This document shows, in pieces, positions 1-13,900 of a DNA stretch of 64,000 nt. Source of the DNA: Oenanthe sinensis (lineage: Eukaryota; Streptophyta; Magnoliopsida; Apiales; Apiaceae); NCBI GenBank assembly GCA_028671895.1, contig CM053810.1:64109501-64173500 (forward strand). Direction: 5' to 3'. Below the pieces are notes generated by a model. It was given only the letters and a program-made list of their open reading frames with translations. It ran no database searches and was not told the origin of the DNA. Numbering within the stretch: position 1 is the stretch's first letter; each line of letters starts with the position of its first letter. The position numbers and the translations under genes were made by a program.

Positions 1-1670
1 ATAACCATCGCTTTTTAGAATAAGTTATTATAAATTCTTATAATTTATTTTTAGTTAAATTATTTAAAAATAAAGAGTTCGGTTTAGATGGAAAATTCGT
101 GGTAAATCTCATACTCACACTCTTATAATATGATGATAAAATTAAAGAGTCTGGGGTGACAAAAGTATTATATATGCGAAGCGTGACAAATTACAAATAC
201 TGTAAAAAATTTATTTAAATAAATAACTTGAGGATGAAAAAGAATGTTATTTTACCAATTTTAAAATATATTATCTTATTATAATTAGATCACGAATGAA
301 TATAAACATATTAAAATCAAAATTCTATCAACCGTTAATTTATCTTAGAGTCTATTGCGATGCATTATACATGTACGGCGAGGCTTTATTTATTTATTTA
401 TTTTTTTGCTAAGTGGCTTTATTTTTTTTAGAGATTACCAAAAATCTTATACTTTTCTTAATTTTATTTTTTTTAAAAATATTTATAAAATTTTAGTTTG
501 TAATTAATTGTAAATTTTTTTAATTTGATTTATAATCAAATAAACCGAATGCAATTATATTCGAGAAAAAAAATGAAATTGCTCCTGATTGTATTTAATT
601 GTAAAGTCGTATTTTTATTAAAAAAAATTAAAATTATTTTTTTATAAAAAAATAAAATTGAAAAAAATGTGTTTTGCAAAAAAACTAAAAGAATCATATT
701 TTCTAAATTAATAAAATTAAAATTATTCTTTTAATAAAATTAAGTTGACTTATTCGGAGAGAAAATTAATAATTAAATTAACAGCTTTAACGTGGAGGAT
801 TTATCCTCAATTATGTACTATATCAATTTTTTGATTCAACTAAATCCACTTGCAAGCACATTTATGATTAATAACTACAGTTATAAGAAAATTCCAAATT
901 ATTATTCTTACAAAATCAATATCAGATATATTTCAAAATATTAAATTTCAATATATACCATGTGGTTCAATGGTATGTGGAGGGGAGTTGATGCAATTAT
1001 AGAAGTGCCGCATTAAAAAGCAGCACAACTAATAGTACTTTATTCTTCTAGAATTCAACCTATGACTTGGTTAAGGCTTTTAACCATTTTTAAATATCCA
1101 ACGTCGGATTAACCCACTACAATTTACTCATGATTAAAAATATTACAAGGGGGGTCTCCACTCCACTAATACCATCATCTCCATGTTTGACTTTTATCCT
1201 CCGCTTTTCTTTTTTTTTTCCTTGACCTACAAAATAGATTCGACGAATACTCCGCCTACTGCTTCCTGCTTTATTGTTTTGTAATAATAATAATATTCAA
1301 AAACTAATAAAACCAGACTCGTATTGGTCCAAAAAGAAGAAGCCCACACCATCTTAGAAGTTATCGTAAAAGATGAGCTGAACACACACACGGCACTAAT
1401 TTTGAGCCAGTAAATCTTGGCGTACAAATATTTTATGGAAATGAGATGAGCATTACAAAATTTTCCTATTCAAGAATCAAGATCAAATCACTCGATGTAC
1501 TATGTATTTTCACCTATTTTCACATAATTATAATAATAAAAATTAAATAATTCATAAAAAAATAATTTTATTTCAGAATAAAATGATTGGAGTGATCTTT
1601 CATACGATCCCAAATATATCATTTTCAACCCATATATTAATGAACCCAAGAAGCTGAGTAATTATAGAAA
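1..1670. other. AT-rich intergenic DNA, no gene seen
   Basis: No reading frame here looks coding; the short frames are low-complexity or chance. The stretch is poly-A/T rich with no clear inverted-repeat element. I see no exon series, tRNA or rRNA. Confidence 0.6.
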
Positions 1671-2352
1671 TTAGGTAGAATGTAAAAAAAATCCGAAAAA
1701 TTTGATATCCGTTCGGAATATCTGAATTCGTATTCGAGATAAAACAGATATTATCTGTATTAGAGACAAAATGGATATTATCAGTATCTGAATCCGACAA
1801 TTTCGGGACATATTCATATCCGAAATAATATGAATCTGAAATTAAATATATATGATATTTAAATAATATATATATATAATTTAAATTTTATTCTATTAGT
1901 TTTGTAATATGTGTATATATATTCATTAAATAATATATTTATACAAATTTTATATAATTGTAAAAATATTATAGACATATATAAAAATATCATTTGAGTT
2001 TAACATTATAAAGATAAAAATATTTGATTGAAAAGATAAATAAAAAATATTATTTTTTAAAAAATAAAATAAACTTAAATCTCTTTAACTCTTAACTCGA
2101 TTTTAAAAAATTAAATTTTTTCTATTTATTTTGCATTTTTTTGAATTTTTAATATAAATTTAAAAAATTGATTAAAAATTGAATTCAGATCCGGATATTA
2201 TCCATATCCGGACACTGTCCGTCGGATTCGGATTCGGGTATTAATCTTTAAAAAATTTCGGATTCGAATACGAATACGTATTTTCGAATTCGGATACGGA
2301 TACAAACAGATTTGTATCCGAATTATCCGTTTGACAGTCTTAATTTAGGTAG
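1671..2352. mobile_element. hAT-like inverted-repeat element, non-coding
   Basis: The ends carry repeated blocks of the type GGATATTATCC and ATCCGAATCCGACAATTTCGG, facing inward from both sides of an AT-rich core. The right end reads GTTTGACAGTCTTA, whose complement resembles the TAGGGCTGTCAAAC ends common in plant hAT-type elements. The octamer TTAGGTAG occurs at 1671-1678 and 2345-2352 and may be the target duplication, but the exact border is ambiguous by a few bases. There is no transposase. A relative lies near 62.76-63.69 kb. The superfamily is inferred from end sequence and a possible 8-bp duplication. Confidence 0.5.
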
Positions 2353-3791
2353 TTTTTTGAATTTTTTAAACCATTGTGAAATATCATTTTTACATATTTA
2401 TAATTTTAAAAATATTTATTTATGGAAATGCAGATTTATTTATTAATATATTAACAATTACTACTACTATTATATTCAATTAAAATAATATATAGAGTCA
2501 TAAACTCGTATATATTAAAAAAGGTTTTTTTTAAGTATTAAATTTTTTTACTATTTTTTGCAAAATACATTTTTTTATTTTTTAGTATGTAAAAATACGA
2601 TCTTAAAGTGTGTTTTTTTTCAAATATACGGTTTTGTAACCAATACAACTTAATGCAACTAAAATCAAAGGCAATCACGAGTAATTTCAATTTTTTCTAA
2701 AAAAAGTTACAATAAATTGCATTTGGTTACAAATTGTATATAAAAAACAAGAATTTGATTATTTTAGTTGCAAACCGTATTTATCTAATTTTTTTTGAAA
2801 TATAATAAAATGGGGGGGGGGGGGGATCATACCTAATTAGTTGTTCCTTTGACTTTTTACATTATTTTAAATTTTTATTTAAAAAAACAAAATTTGAAAA
2901 ATAACTTATCCGACTATACTTTTTACAAGCGTTAAATCACATGCAAAAAGTCACAGGAACACTAATTAGGGACCATGATTGCTAAATGCACTCGAGAATT
3001 GATTCGCGCACTCGAAATAATTACCCTAATATCCTTTCTTTATTTTGTACACTTTATTATTGTAATTTTATAAATATATTTATAAGATATACATACATTA
3101 ATTACTTTGATTTTGTAAACGTCTTATAAATATTAAATAATATATACTTACCTTATTTAGATCAATCTAATTAATAAAATATCTAATATTATATATTTGA
3201 ACTCAAAAATATATGTCAGGTAAGTCAATCAAATTTTGCAAGAGAGACCTCAAGATTACAAGAATTAGCTTAAAGAAAGATTACAAGGATTGATATATTA
3301 AATTAATATATTTATAAATTTCATTTATTTATTACTTTTTATTAATATCAATTAAATTATAGCACAATTAAATTTATAAGAAAAGATAATATAATAAAAT
3401 TAAATTTATGAAATTAATTATTAAATTTATTTTAATTATATTTTTATAATGGATTTTTTCCTAACATGTTCCATTTTAAAAGTTGATTTACTAATATATC
3501 TCATTTATAATTGTATTTATAAATATATCATAAATTCAAAATGTTACCAATTTTAAAATAATCATGGTTAACTTCACTGTTTTATTATTTGTAAATGACA
3601 TATATAACCTTTCTACTCAACAAGTGAATAAAGTAAATTAATTTTTGATATATTATAAGTTACACAAATTATTTTCATATACCATGTGAACAAATATACA
3701 TATCAGGCATGCATATTTTTTATATATCTATTAATTAATTATCATCCAGAAGATCAGCCAACGTTGGATGATGATGGTCATCCAAGAAGAG

Positions 3792-3794
<3 letters not shown>
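2353..3794. other. AT-rich intergenic DNA, no gene seen
   Basis: Low-complexity AT-rich sequence with a G homopolymer near 2812-2825. No coding frame, RNA gene or transposon with clear ends could be supported. Confidence 0.55.

Positions 3795-3870
<76 letters not shown>
3795..3870. repeat. (AT)n microsatellite
   Basis: Uninterrupted AT dinucleotides for about 76 bp. The frame crossing it encodes only an Ile-Tyr repeat and is not a gene. Confidence 0.95.
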
Positions 3871-3877
<7 letters not shown>

Positions 3878-4153
3878 AACACACATTAAAACATATCTTT
3901 TTACACTTATCTGTGCACAGTTATGTACTTATGTATATGAATTGCGAAATGTTGATCAGTTATTTGATTAATAATATATAATCTACGTTAGATGGACATG
4001 GACAATGGTAATAACAGCATCACATATAATAACATGAGTGATAGGATCATGAGTTCTATCGTTAGCATGGGTTGGATTGCTGACCCTGTTTCTCTCTAAT
4101 CTCTTTTATTTTCTGCATAATTTTGAGAGGAGTTAGAGGTAATGGGCAGGAGT

Positions 4154-6120
4154 TCACACACGTAACAGAGATATTTGACTCTGTAGAATGTAGTGACTTT
4201 TCAGAGTCTGGGAAATAATAGACTCTGGTTTCTTTTCAATCTTTGATTTATATTCTGGAGCTAAATGGTTGTGGTTTCCACATCTATAACATTGCTTTCT
4301 AGGAGCATTATGATCATTTTGATAATTATTGGCCTTATTAATGCATTCCTTACCATTCCTATTTCTCATAGTCTTTGTAGACTCTGATAAGTTCTCTAGT
4401 CTTTCCTTTAACTTAGACTTAGACAGATACCCAATGTTAATGTTTTTCTTAGATTTCTTTGCTCCTGATTCATCTGTATTTTTGTCAACAACAGGAGGAT
4501 CATTGACAGATGAGTTTGTGATTTCTTTAGGTAAATCAATATTTTCTTCAGAAGTCACAAACTTAACAGGAGTGAAGGTACTTTTGTCCTTAGTCTTATT
4601 AATTTGGCTAGCTTCTGCATTGTTATCATTCTCAACAATAGATCTTTTGCCTTGACTCTTGTCATAGCCTAGACCAACAGTTTGACACACATTTTGATTG
4701 TTGAGAATTTCCTGAACTTTTCTACTAGAGTCTGTCCATACTCTGAACTTAAGCCCCTCTTCCTCTAGTTCTTTCTTAACAAAGTCATAGGCTTTCAAGA
4801 CTTCAGTGTAGTTGTGCCTACATTTCTCAGAATCCTTTTTGTATTCTTCCATCAACACTAACTCAGACTCTAAATGGTTATTTCTGCTTGTCAAGCTTAA
4901 ATTTTTTTTTATTAACCTGTCATTTTCATTAGTGAGAGACCTACAGTTTGTCATTATATTCTTAATCTCACTTTTCACAATTTTAATACCATTAGAGTCT
5001 AAATTAAGTAAAGATTTAGGAGAAAAGATTGATACATGAGTCTTAGGAGACGAATGTTCTTTAGGAGATTCTGATTTTCTTGAGGAGACAACCAACAATG
5101 CTAGATTTTTATAATCAATTTCATCCTCTAAGTTTGAATCTGCTCAATCTTTTCCTGTTGAGAGAAGTGCTTCATTTTGCCTTGACTTTTTGGTTTTCTG
5201 CATTCACTAGCAAAGTTCCCCAGTATTCCACAGTTGAAACATTTGACCTTTGCTTTGTCAAGCTTGATAATTGTGCTTTTGCCATTCTCAATCTTTTCAT
5301 CTTCTTTCTTAAATGATGGCCTCTTGCTAAATTTACCAGTCTTTTTTTGAATTTCATTTTTTTGAAATTCTTAGCAAACATAGTCATCATTTGACTCAGA
5401 TCAATCTCTTCATCTGAATCAGAGTCTGTGTCAGTAGATTCCGACTCAACAACAGTTTTACCCTTCTTCTTTGAATCATTGATTCTTGCTTCTGTGGGTT
5501 CTTCCTGTTGTTCTTTCTCAGACTCCATTAAGAGTGCCACGTATTTTGCCTTCACAGACTTCTTATTCTTTATCTGTTGCATCTCTAAATCAGATGTCTT
5601 GAGTCTGCCATACAATTTTTCTAGAGTTATTTCATCCAAATCTCTAGCTTCCCTTATGGCTGTTATTTTGTTATCCCACTCTTCAGGAAGGGCTCTCAGA
5701 AACTTGGTATTTGTATCTTCAGAATCATAAACTTTACCAAGTATAGCCATCTCATTCAGAAGTTTTGTGAACCTGTCATACATCTCAGTAATAGATTCCT
5801 CAAATTTTGTCTCAAAATACTCATACTCCTGAATTAGCAGAGACCTAGCATTCTTCTTGACATCGTTAGTCCCTTCACAATGCACTTCAAGTTTTGTCCA
5901 CATCTCCTTAGCAGTTTTGCATGATATGACACAGTTTGTAATAATAGAGTCCAAACTGTTAAAGAGAATGTTTTTTTACTTTTGCCTCCTTAAGAACATT
6001 CTCATTGTCCTCCTTTGACCACTCAGCCTTTGGCTTGTTGACAAAGTGTTCTTCAATTATTTTTCCTTCTTCAGTGGTTTGAGGAACAAGTCTTGAAGGT
6101 ACATAGGGTCCATCATGATC
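4154..6120 (-). pseudogene. Ty1/copia gag (UBN2-type) relic
   Basis: Minus-strand remnant of a copia retrotransposon capsid gene. The upstream part (about 6120-5172) carries the UBN2/gag signature, including INTNCxxxKEMWxxLEVxCEGT-like and YEYFETKFEESITEMYDRF stretches and FLRALPEEWDNKITAI. A frameshift lies in the A/T run near 5965, so the open frame restarts at 5954. The first zinc knuckle, near 5222-5180, reads CFNCGILGNFASEC in another frame, with Asn in place of the conserved His. The downstream part (5098-4154) has a coiled-coil-like region and a second knuckle, CYRCGNHNHLAPEY, whose last Cys is Tyr. The gene breaks off near 4154; no protease, integrase or reverse transcriptase follows. 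It is a dead fragment, not a host gene. Confidence 0.85.
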
Positions 6121-6260
6121 CTGTTAAGATAGTCGGGGTGTAATTTTCAGATGGTGCCACATCTTAACCTTCTAGTGGGTGTATTCGTTTCTTTTAAGCA
6201 TATGAATCTTAGAATTGCAATATTTGTTTCTAAACATCTTTGATCGATTTTAAAATGTAA

Positions 6261-6272
6261 GCTCTGATACCA
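6261..6272 (-). other. copia primer binding site (initiator tRNA-Met type)
   Basis: On the minus strand this reads TGGTATCAGAGC, the classic plant Ty1/copia primer-binding sequence complementary to initiator tRNA-Met. It lies two bases inside the LTR at 6275-7023 and fixes the element's orientation as minus strand. Confidence 0.85.
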
Positions 6273-6274
6273 AT

Positions 6275-7023
6275 TGTTTTCCCAGTTACACAAGTAGATG
6301 GGGGGTTTGAATACTTGTGTGATCTTTTTACCTTAGTTTCAATCAATTACAGAAGAATCAAACTTGAACTATTTTAACAAAGATCAATACTAAGAAAATA
6401 AAAATATCAGTGTTTGTATTAAAGAATATTGAATACAAACTTTTATAGGGTGTACACAAACCCTAGCAGATTCTGTGTTTTCAGAACAACTCTCTCTATC
6501 TATATACTCTCACAAAATTTGACAATAATATTAGGTTACATAGAATGTTATATAGAGAGATGCCTATCAACTAATAACAGAAAATCAAATTATAATAGGA
6601 ATAAAATTCTTAATTATTAGTTGACAGTTTCTTCTGAATTCCTCTTTCCTTCCCATAACATATCTGCAATATAATTGTCTTTATTTTTGAAGACTTCTCT
6701 TTACTGCGATCACCTTCCAAATTCAGCTTCAACTTTATAGACTCTGAAAAATTTCAGACTCTGATGATCTTCGGTCTTTGATAGACTATAGACTCTGGTA
6801 GTCTATAGACTCCGATCAACTCCCAGACTCTGATTTGTATCCAAACTCTGGTTTCAATTATCTTGAAAATCTTCTAAGTATAAATGACATCTACAAATGA
6901 ATGTTGACTATCTAGACTCTGATTATAGAAAAAGTTCAGAGATTAGAAAGACTTGTTGCAGATAAACTATGTTATACTCTGTTCTAGTATTTTGTACATC
7001 ATCAAATGAATATATTCCTAACA
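6275..7023 (-). mobile_element. 5' LTR of truncated copia element
   Basis: On the minus strand it starts TGTTAGGAATATATTC and ends GGGAAAACA, so it has the TG...CA ends of an LTR and abuts the primer-binding site. Length is 749 bp. It holds many copies of the heptamer CAGAGTC or its complement. No second LTR was seen at the 4.1-kb side, so the element is truncated and no target duplication can be read. Confidence 0.8.
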
Positions 7024-7965
7024 GTTTTTTTCAACAAAGTTCATCATAAAACCACGGTCTTGAATTTATCAAGGTACATTTTTAATATAAATTAATTACC
7101 ATAACTTTAAAAGTTGATTTATATGTAATTTTTTTCTTAATTAAACTTTATATTATATGTTCTAGTTGTAATTATAATTTTTTCTTACATAGAAATTTGT
7201 TTAATGTACAGTGATATGCATACACATTCTTTTGGTCATGGTTTTATTATATTTTTGATGATTTTATTTTTATTATTAGTTAATATAATATCTTATTATT
7301 CTAGTGAAATCTTTCATTTATATATATATTGGGTTGATAACTTTAATTATTTTTATTGATGATGTAATAATTTAATGATACGTAACTAATGATAGTATGT
7401 AATATGAGTATATTCATAAAAAAATTTCTAAGCGATTGGAATGTGATTGTTCATAGTTTAATTCATTTCGTATAAAATAAGTAGTTTATATAATTGAAAA
7501 TTAAAATTAAAAAATTTAATTCAAAAATATGAATAATTATATTAATATATTATTAACACAAATATATTATTATTATTATTATTTGTGTAAATTACTTATA
7601 TAAATATATTATTATTTGTTTTTAAAATATTATATTCATATTATTACTTATATTACTATAATAAATATATTACTATTATTTAATGCAACAAATATATTCT
7701 CTTATTAATTGTAAAAGTCACCACAAAAGAGGGATAAATGAATTAATACATTGAAGGTTATCATAAACAAGGGATAAAAAAATTAATTCATAGAAAGATA
7801 CAAAAGTAATTTGCATTTAGCAATTTTCAGGGAAGGATGTAGTAATATTTGTACAGGGGCGAAAACAAGATTTTATTTATACAATAACAAACACAAACAA
7901 GGATGAGTGGAAATTAGGGTTCGATCAAAATAATAGAAAGAAATAAAAAAGGGGCGGGGGAGAAG
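7024..7965. other. intergenic DNA and promoter side of the CLASRP-like gene
   Basis: AT-rich, with ATT/TTA-repeat stretches near 7565-7700. The last roughly 100 bases before the ATG at 7966 become purine-rich (GAAAGAAATAAAAAAGG then a G-rich run), as in a plant 5' leader. I could not place a TATA box with confidence. Confidence 0.45.
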
Positions 7966-10900
7966 ATGTGGCACGAAGCACGTCGATCGGAGAGGAAGGT
8001 CCACGACATGATGGACGCTGCTCGTAAAAGAGCTCAGAGACGCGCCGTTTATCTCGCCAAGCGTCGGGGCGACCCGCAACAATCCATTCAAGTTTCCGGA
8101 TCTCGATGTCGTATGTACCGTGACGACGGTCTTTATCAAGCTACCCAAGATCAGCAAGGCCTGTATGTATATGTGTATATATATATATATCAATCCCAAT
8201 TTTTATTATTAATAATGATAATTATAACCTCTTTACTTACCTGAATGTTGTTTTATATAATGTTCTTTTGATTGTTGTATGTATATGTATATCTCACACT
8301 AGGATTAGGATGGACTGCTACATTGGCAGTGAATTGTTTGCGTGTTTTTAATTTTAATTTAATTCTAGTTGTTGAATTTACGAGCTGTGATTTTAGTTAA
8401 TATTTACAAAATGTATTGATTAAAATTTAAGATGCTTGTTATTTTTCGGGGTGTTGGCCTTTTTGAGCACAAATGCACAATATAAGCTTTAAATGCCCAA
8501 AATGGCACTATTATGAAAATTGTCTAGAAACCTAACCAAATAATGCGTTTTGGCCCATATAACGCAAAGCCCCACTGTGTTTAGTAGAAACATGCATGTT
8601 TGATCTACACACGCATGTGGTATATCTGTTTTCGCTCTTTTCAGAAATGCCCTTCGTCTTCATCTGCTCAGCTTTCTGTGCTATTCGAGTGGGAAAACTA
8701 TCTCTTCTGCCATGGACTAATATTAGCAGTTATGTCTCCAGAAATCCAATAATTTATATTAGAATGATTCCATGATTATCCATATTTAAATTATGTATAG
8801 GATCTCAAGCTTCCAATTTTAGAACATACGTTTCAATCAAATAACATAAAGATGGAGAAATTGATTCCATAAATTAAACAGCGACCCTAATTAACATAAA
8901 AATGCAAACTTGCTTAGCATTCTTGCCTAATTGCAGTTAGGCAATTACTTTTAATTTTGTAACCGAACTAAAAGAATTCAGATTCGTAGAGACTGAAAAC
9001 TTGTTGTATCCATATATTTTCACAACGGAAATCTTACATGCGTTTGTTAGTGCTAACATGGGCCTTTATTTTTTACCATGCTGTTTTGGGCCTTCTATAG
9101 TTTTGTGTTTTTTTCTGTATTTTTTGCTAACCTTTCCTTAAAAATCAGGATTCCTTGGAATGGCAAACAAGACGTCATGATTGACAGGTAATACTCCCTA
9201 AAGGAATAAGTTTTAATGTAGTCTGGCTCGTATAGGTAAGACGTTAGTGTTTTTGCTGACTGGATTTACCCCTGGCAGATTTGATGGTCGTGCTCTACTG
9301 GATTTCATCAGAGATTCTGATTCGCGACGAATTCGGGTTCCTGATAAAACAGAGGAAGAGGAAGAACTTGAAGAGTTCGTTAATTTTGAGCGTTATCGGG
9401 ATTTAATTAAGCATCGACGTAGAGGATGTCGGTACTTTTTTACTTCATATAATCTATTAGGCTCAATACATTTTAATCATGTAATGTAAACAATGGGTTT
9501 TTATTCAACGCTTCCCTGCAAAATTCAATATTGTACGGAAAAAAGGTTTTTTATATACTCCGGCTTTACGATCTGTGCTTTGTTTTTCCTCCTGGCAGTT
9601 ATGGATGAAGATGGATTGCAACACGTTCATCTAGAAATGGAGGCAAAGAATGTTGCATTATTCGGATTAGACAGGTTTACATCATATATTCCATTTATTG
9701 CTTTTCTTATCCACCTGATGCAACGTATGTTATAGTGGAGCTAAAAGCAGAGTGTGAGGTAGGGGGTGGCTGGCAGGTACGGGTGCCACCCAAATTCAAA
9801 AATTTTGCAAAATTAGTTTTAAGATATGTTTTTTAATTCTTGTAATTTAAGTTTGAAATTTTTAAAAAAATATAATTTCTGACCCTCCAAATATGTACAT
9901 GTGTAAATAATATATCTAAATTTTGATAGAACTGATGGTGTTCTAAACAAAATATTGATATATATTTAGTACATGAAGTTTATTCATAAAAAATTATACT
10001 TAATTATTTTTTTATTAAATAATAATTATGATATATATATATATAGATAGATAGATATATAGGCTAATGATCAAATAAGAAATAACTTAAAATGAGAAAT
10101 AGAAAGTAAGATCTTAGCCACATATCCAATTTTAATCTAGTGGTCCCTATGTGCACCCACACACAAATTAAATGCACCTTCACACACACAACCCACTTAA
10201 TCACCTCCGTTTTAAATTAATTTTTCCCGTTAATTGGGGAACTTTTTTTCAAATTGAATTTCACCATATTTTTCTCCATCTCTCAACGATCAGTTTCCGT
10301 ACCATATGTGTTATATGTGTTATATTCCGACGAATTTTATTTTTCTAGTAATCTCTATTACTTTAGGCGAAGATACTGTATATAAGTTAGTGATTACTGT
10401 AATACTACCTCCGTCCCGACCAAATGTTTACATTTGGTTTGGGCACGGAGACCAAGGATAGTGGATGTAATATTGTTAAAATAAATGAAGTAGTAGGTGT
10501 AATAGTGATTTTATTTTTAAAATAAGTGAAGTAGTGGGTGTAATAATGTAAAGTGTTGAAAAAGTGAAGTGAAGTAGTGGATGTAATAATGTATTTAATT
10601 GTTAAAAGTTACTATTTTTAGTAATGTAAAGAATTGGTGGGACGTCCCAAAAAGGAAAATATAAAGAAATGGGAGGGACAGATGGAGTATTAAATACTGA
10701 TTTGTGTAATATTAATTACTGATTCCTGTAATATAATTTAGTGATTTCTATTATATTAAATATTGATTTCTGTAATATTAAATACTGATTTCTGCAATAT
10801 TAATTACTGATTTATGTAATATAATTTTCATAATAAAAATATATTCTATTATTTTTTTTATTTAAAACTAAAAACATAAATTTTAAATAATAAAAACATA

Positions 10901-13900
10901 ATATTAAATACTGATTTCTATAATATTAATTACTAATTTATCTAATATAATTACTGATTTTTATAGTATAATTTCTGTAATAAAAATATACTCTATTATA
11001 TTTATTATTTAAAATTAAAAACATAAATCATTTAGTGTAATAAAATTATAAAACAAGCATAGCAGCATTGGCCACTGGAGCACGCGCAACCCTCGCTTTT
11101 TTTGGGTTTGGGGAGGGGGGGCTTCCAGCGGGATTGGACCACGAGGTATCCAGGTGAAGTGTGTATATATATGTGGGCTAGACTAGTTAAATGGGCTGGG
11201 TATTTTCTATATATATATATATACCAATGCTTTCAGAAAAGGCCGGATATATAAGGTGCAATGAATTTTGTATGCGCAACCTCTTGGTTCTGGCTCCGGC
11301 CAATGAATTTTGTATGCGCAACCTCTTGGTTCTGGCTCCGGCCTTGTCTGAAAGCATTGGTAAAATTGATAGAAAGATATCATCTACAAAATAGATTGTC
11401 TAAATGCGTACCCAAATTTATTTTGACCAATTTTCTTTTGTTGCAGTTTCCACTTTCTAGACTGATTTATGACATGGAATTATGCCGACAAAAGTTTAAA
11501 TGTAATAATGTACCCACTTCATTCCTTTGTATACTTTCTTAGAATTTGTTTGTTTTCTATTCATTTGTTAGATCTCAACCTGCTCAGCCCCCAGCAAACA
11601 AGGGAGCCTATTCTCAAGTGGGTTTTTCTTATGACGGAGAGGGGAAACAAGAAACACAGTATTCAGATGGCGATGACGAGGATGAAGATGATGACGAGGA
11701 CGATGATGAGGATTTTAACAGTGATGATAGCAACGATGAAGGAATGGATTTAATTGCAAAAGATTTTGGGGTAAAGAGGTATGGGTGGCTTGTATTCATG
11801 GATAAAAAGGCCAAAGAAGAAGAAAGAAGGCAAAAAGAAATAGTCAAGGGAGATCCTGCCATGGTACATCTCCCCAGAGAACCATATATAATAATGCTAA
11901 TGTAGTATATGTAAGGTGGGGTTTTTCTGACTGAATAATCTCACTTGCAGAAAAAGTTGAGTCGTAAAGATCGAAGGAAGGCATCTCAGATAGAAAGGGA
12001 GAGGGAAAGAGAAGGTGCTAGGAGTGTTGGAACTAGAGTGCTTCATCATGACCCCTACCGGTATATCCCTAATCCTCTTGTGTTTTTTTTTAATTAGCTT
12101 CAAATATATGTGTATCGACTGGAGGTTTTGTTACACTTTAGTGATTCTTGATCTACATGGTTTCCAGGGAGTCCAGACGAAGTCCAACTTATGAAGCTTA
12201 TCCTCGTTCTAGAAGGCATGCTTAGTTTATTTTTCTGTTTTTTACTTGTTACAATGTTCCATTCACTCACTATCTTCGTCGCCTTTGCCAGATCGAGGTC
12301 AAGGTCATATTCACCATCACGTTCTAGGCGCCATGCTCGTGGTGCTCATTCAGACGATGTTCCTCGAAGCAAGTCAAGAGCTCCAAAAATAGAATACATT
12401 ACTGAATTTGGTGGAGCTGGAGATGGTGCAGAGCCAAAGGCCGTGGGTTATTCACCACCACCATCTCCTCGGTCCGAAGCTGTCTCTTTAAACCGGTCGG
12501 AGCACTTGACCTTTTATTCTTGCAAAAGATAGATTGGAAAGTCATTTGCTGCTGCTTATCACACCCATTTTGTTAGCTGAGGCAAACTTTTCTGGTTTAA
12601 AATTAGATCAGTGTTAGGGTTTTATCAGCATAGGCAGAGAGGAAGATAGATGAAAACTTCTATGTCTGAAGCTTAATATTCTCCCTGAAATGGACTATAT
12701 ATGAATGCATCCGAGAAGTGTTAAATGGGCATCTCTAATGCTTCCCCTTTCTGCAGGCCATCATCTGGTCACATACTTGAGGCCCTTCATGTTGATCCTG
12801 CATCTGGTGTATCACTTGATAAGGAAAAGAATTCTAAGTTGTTGAAACCACCTGCAAGGTATGATAGGGAATGTGGGCCTTTGTTAATTATGCGGCATTG
12901 CGGCCAGCATGCTTTACTCTAATGACGATTTACAAGTTTTTGTACACTAAGCAGTGTTTGTTCATCTACATTAGCAGCACTTCTTCAGCATTAGCAAAAT
13001 TAAGTAAAGCAACAGGTAGTGGGAGCTTTTCTAAGCAGCAGGCTGAGAAAAAGGAAACACCACAAGAGCGACTGAAACGGATTATGAGCAAACAACTAAA
13101 CAAACAGAGTATGTAATGCAGAACATCTGACTAATTCATTCTTTCTTTATTAAGGATTACAGAAATCCCTAGTCATGTTTTGAGCCTAACTGATTGCTTG
13201 TATAGTTAAGAAAGACACTGCTGTTGAAATGGCTAAGAAACGTGAACAAGATCGTCAAAGGCTTGAGAAACTTGCGGAAACTGACCACTTGAGTCGGTAT
13301 AGACGTCGGAGCCGGAGCAGAAGTTATAGTCGTTCTCCTCCGAGGTAAATTAAAGTTAATCTGCTCATGTTGCATATCTTAATGAATCTGTGCACAGAAT
13401 TTCACTTGGTACAGACTGTTGCTTCAGAAGGTGTTACATAAAGGACCCGTTTAATAGTATTGTTTTTTTAGGAGTCTTTACTAGTTTTGTATCTTTATTT
13501 ATGTTTATTAACTCGTCTCCAGTGTTCTTGCACTCTTAGCATTCAGACAATTGCGTCCCATAGGAGTAAAATAGCGAACTTTTTATTACATTCTTGAAAT
13601 TCTTGTTTCGTCTACATGTGGAACGAACCTAGCAATATATCGGTTTTTCCCGAATCAGACAAACTTATCTGTTTCCATAGTGTGGTGGGCTAGTTGAAAG
13701 TTTATGGCTGAGAAATCACCCGAATTTGATTTGGTTGGTTTGTATTCTGTCGCCTGTCCCTCGCCGTCTGCAGAATTGCTTTCAAATCACATAAACTTAT
13801 TTGTTTTCATGGTGTGGTAGATTATTAATTGTAGGTTGATGGCTGAGGAAATACAAGAAGATTTATTTGGTTTGTATTCTGTCACATGATCTGAAAAATT

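Larger units (their letters stand above)
9675..11571 (+). other. intron 4 of the CLASRP-like gene, transposon-bearing
   Basis: At 1.9 kb this is the gene's largest intron. It begins GTTTAC after GACAG and ends TTGTTAG before ATCTCAACC. It contains a Stowaway MITE (10405-10687), a degenerate tandem array (about 10685-10985) and a hairpin with an internal 42-bp duplication (11223-11360). Confidence 0.85.

Noticed and set aside
3686..3889. 67-aa frame with an Ile-Tyr run
   Set aside because: It is only the translation of an AT microsatellite.
9247..9735. Two 80-aa frames as separate small genes
   Set aside because: Each is an exon of the CLASRP-like gene read through into intron sequence.
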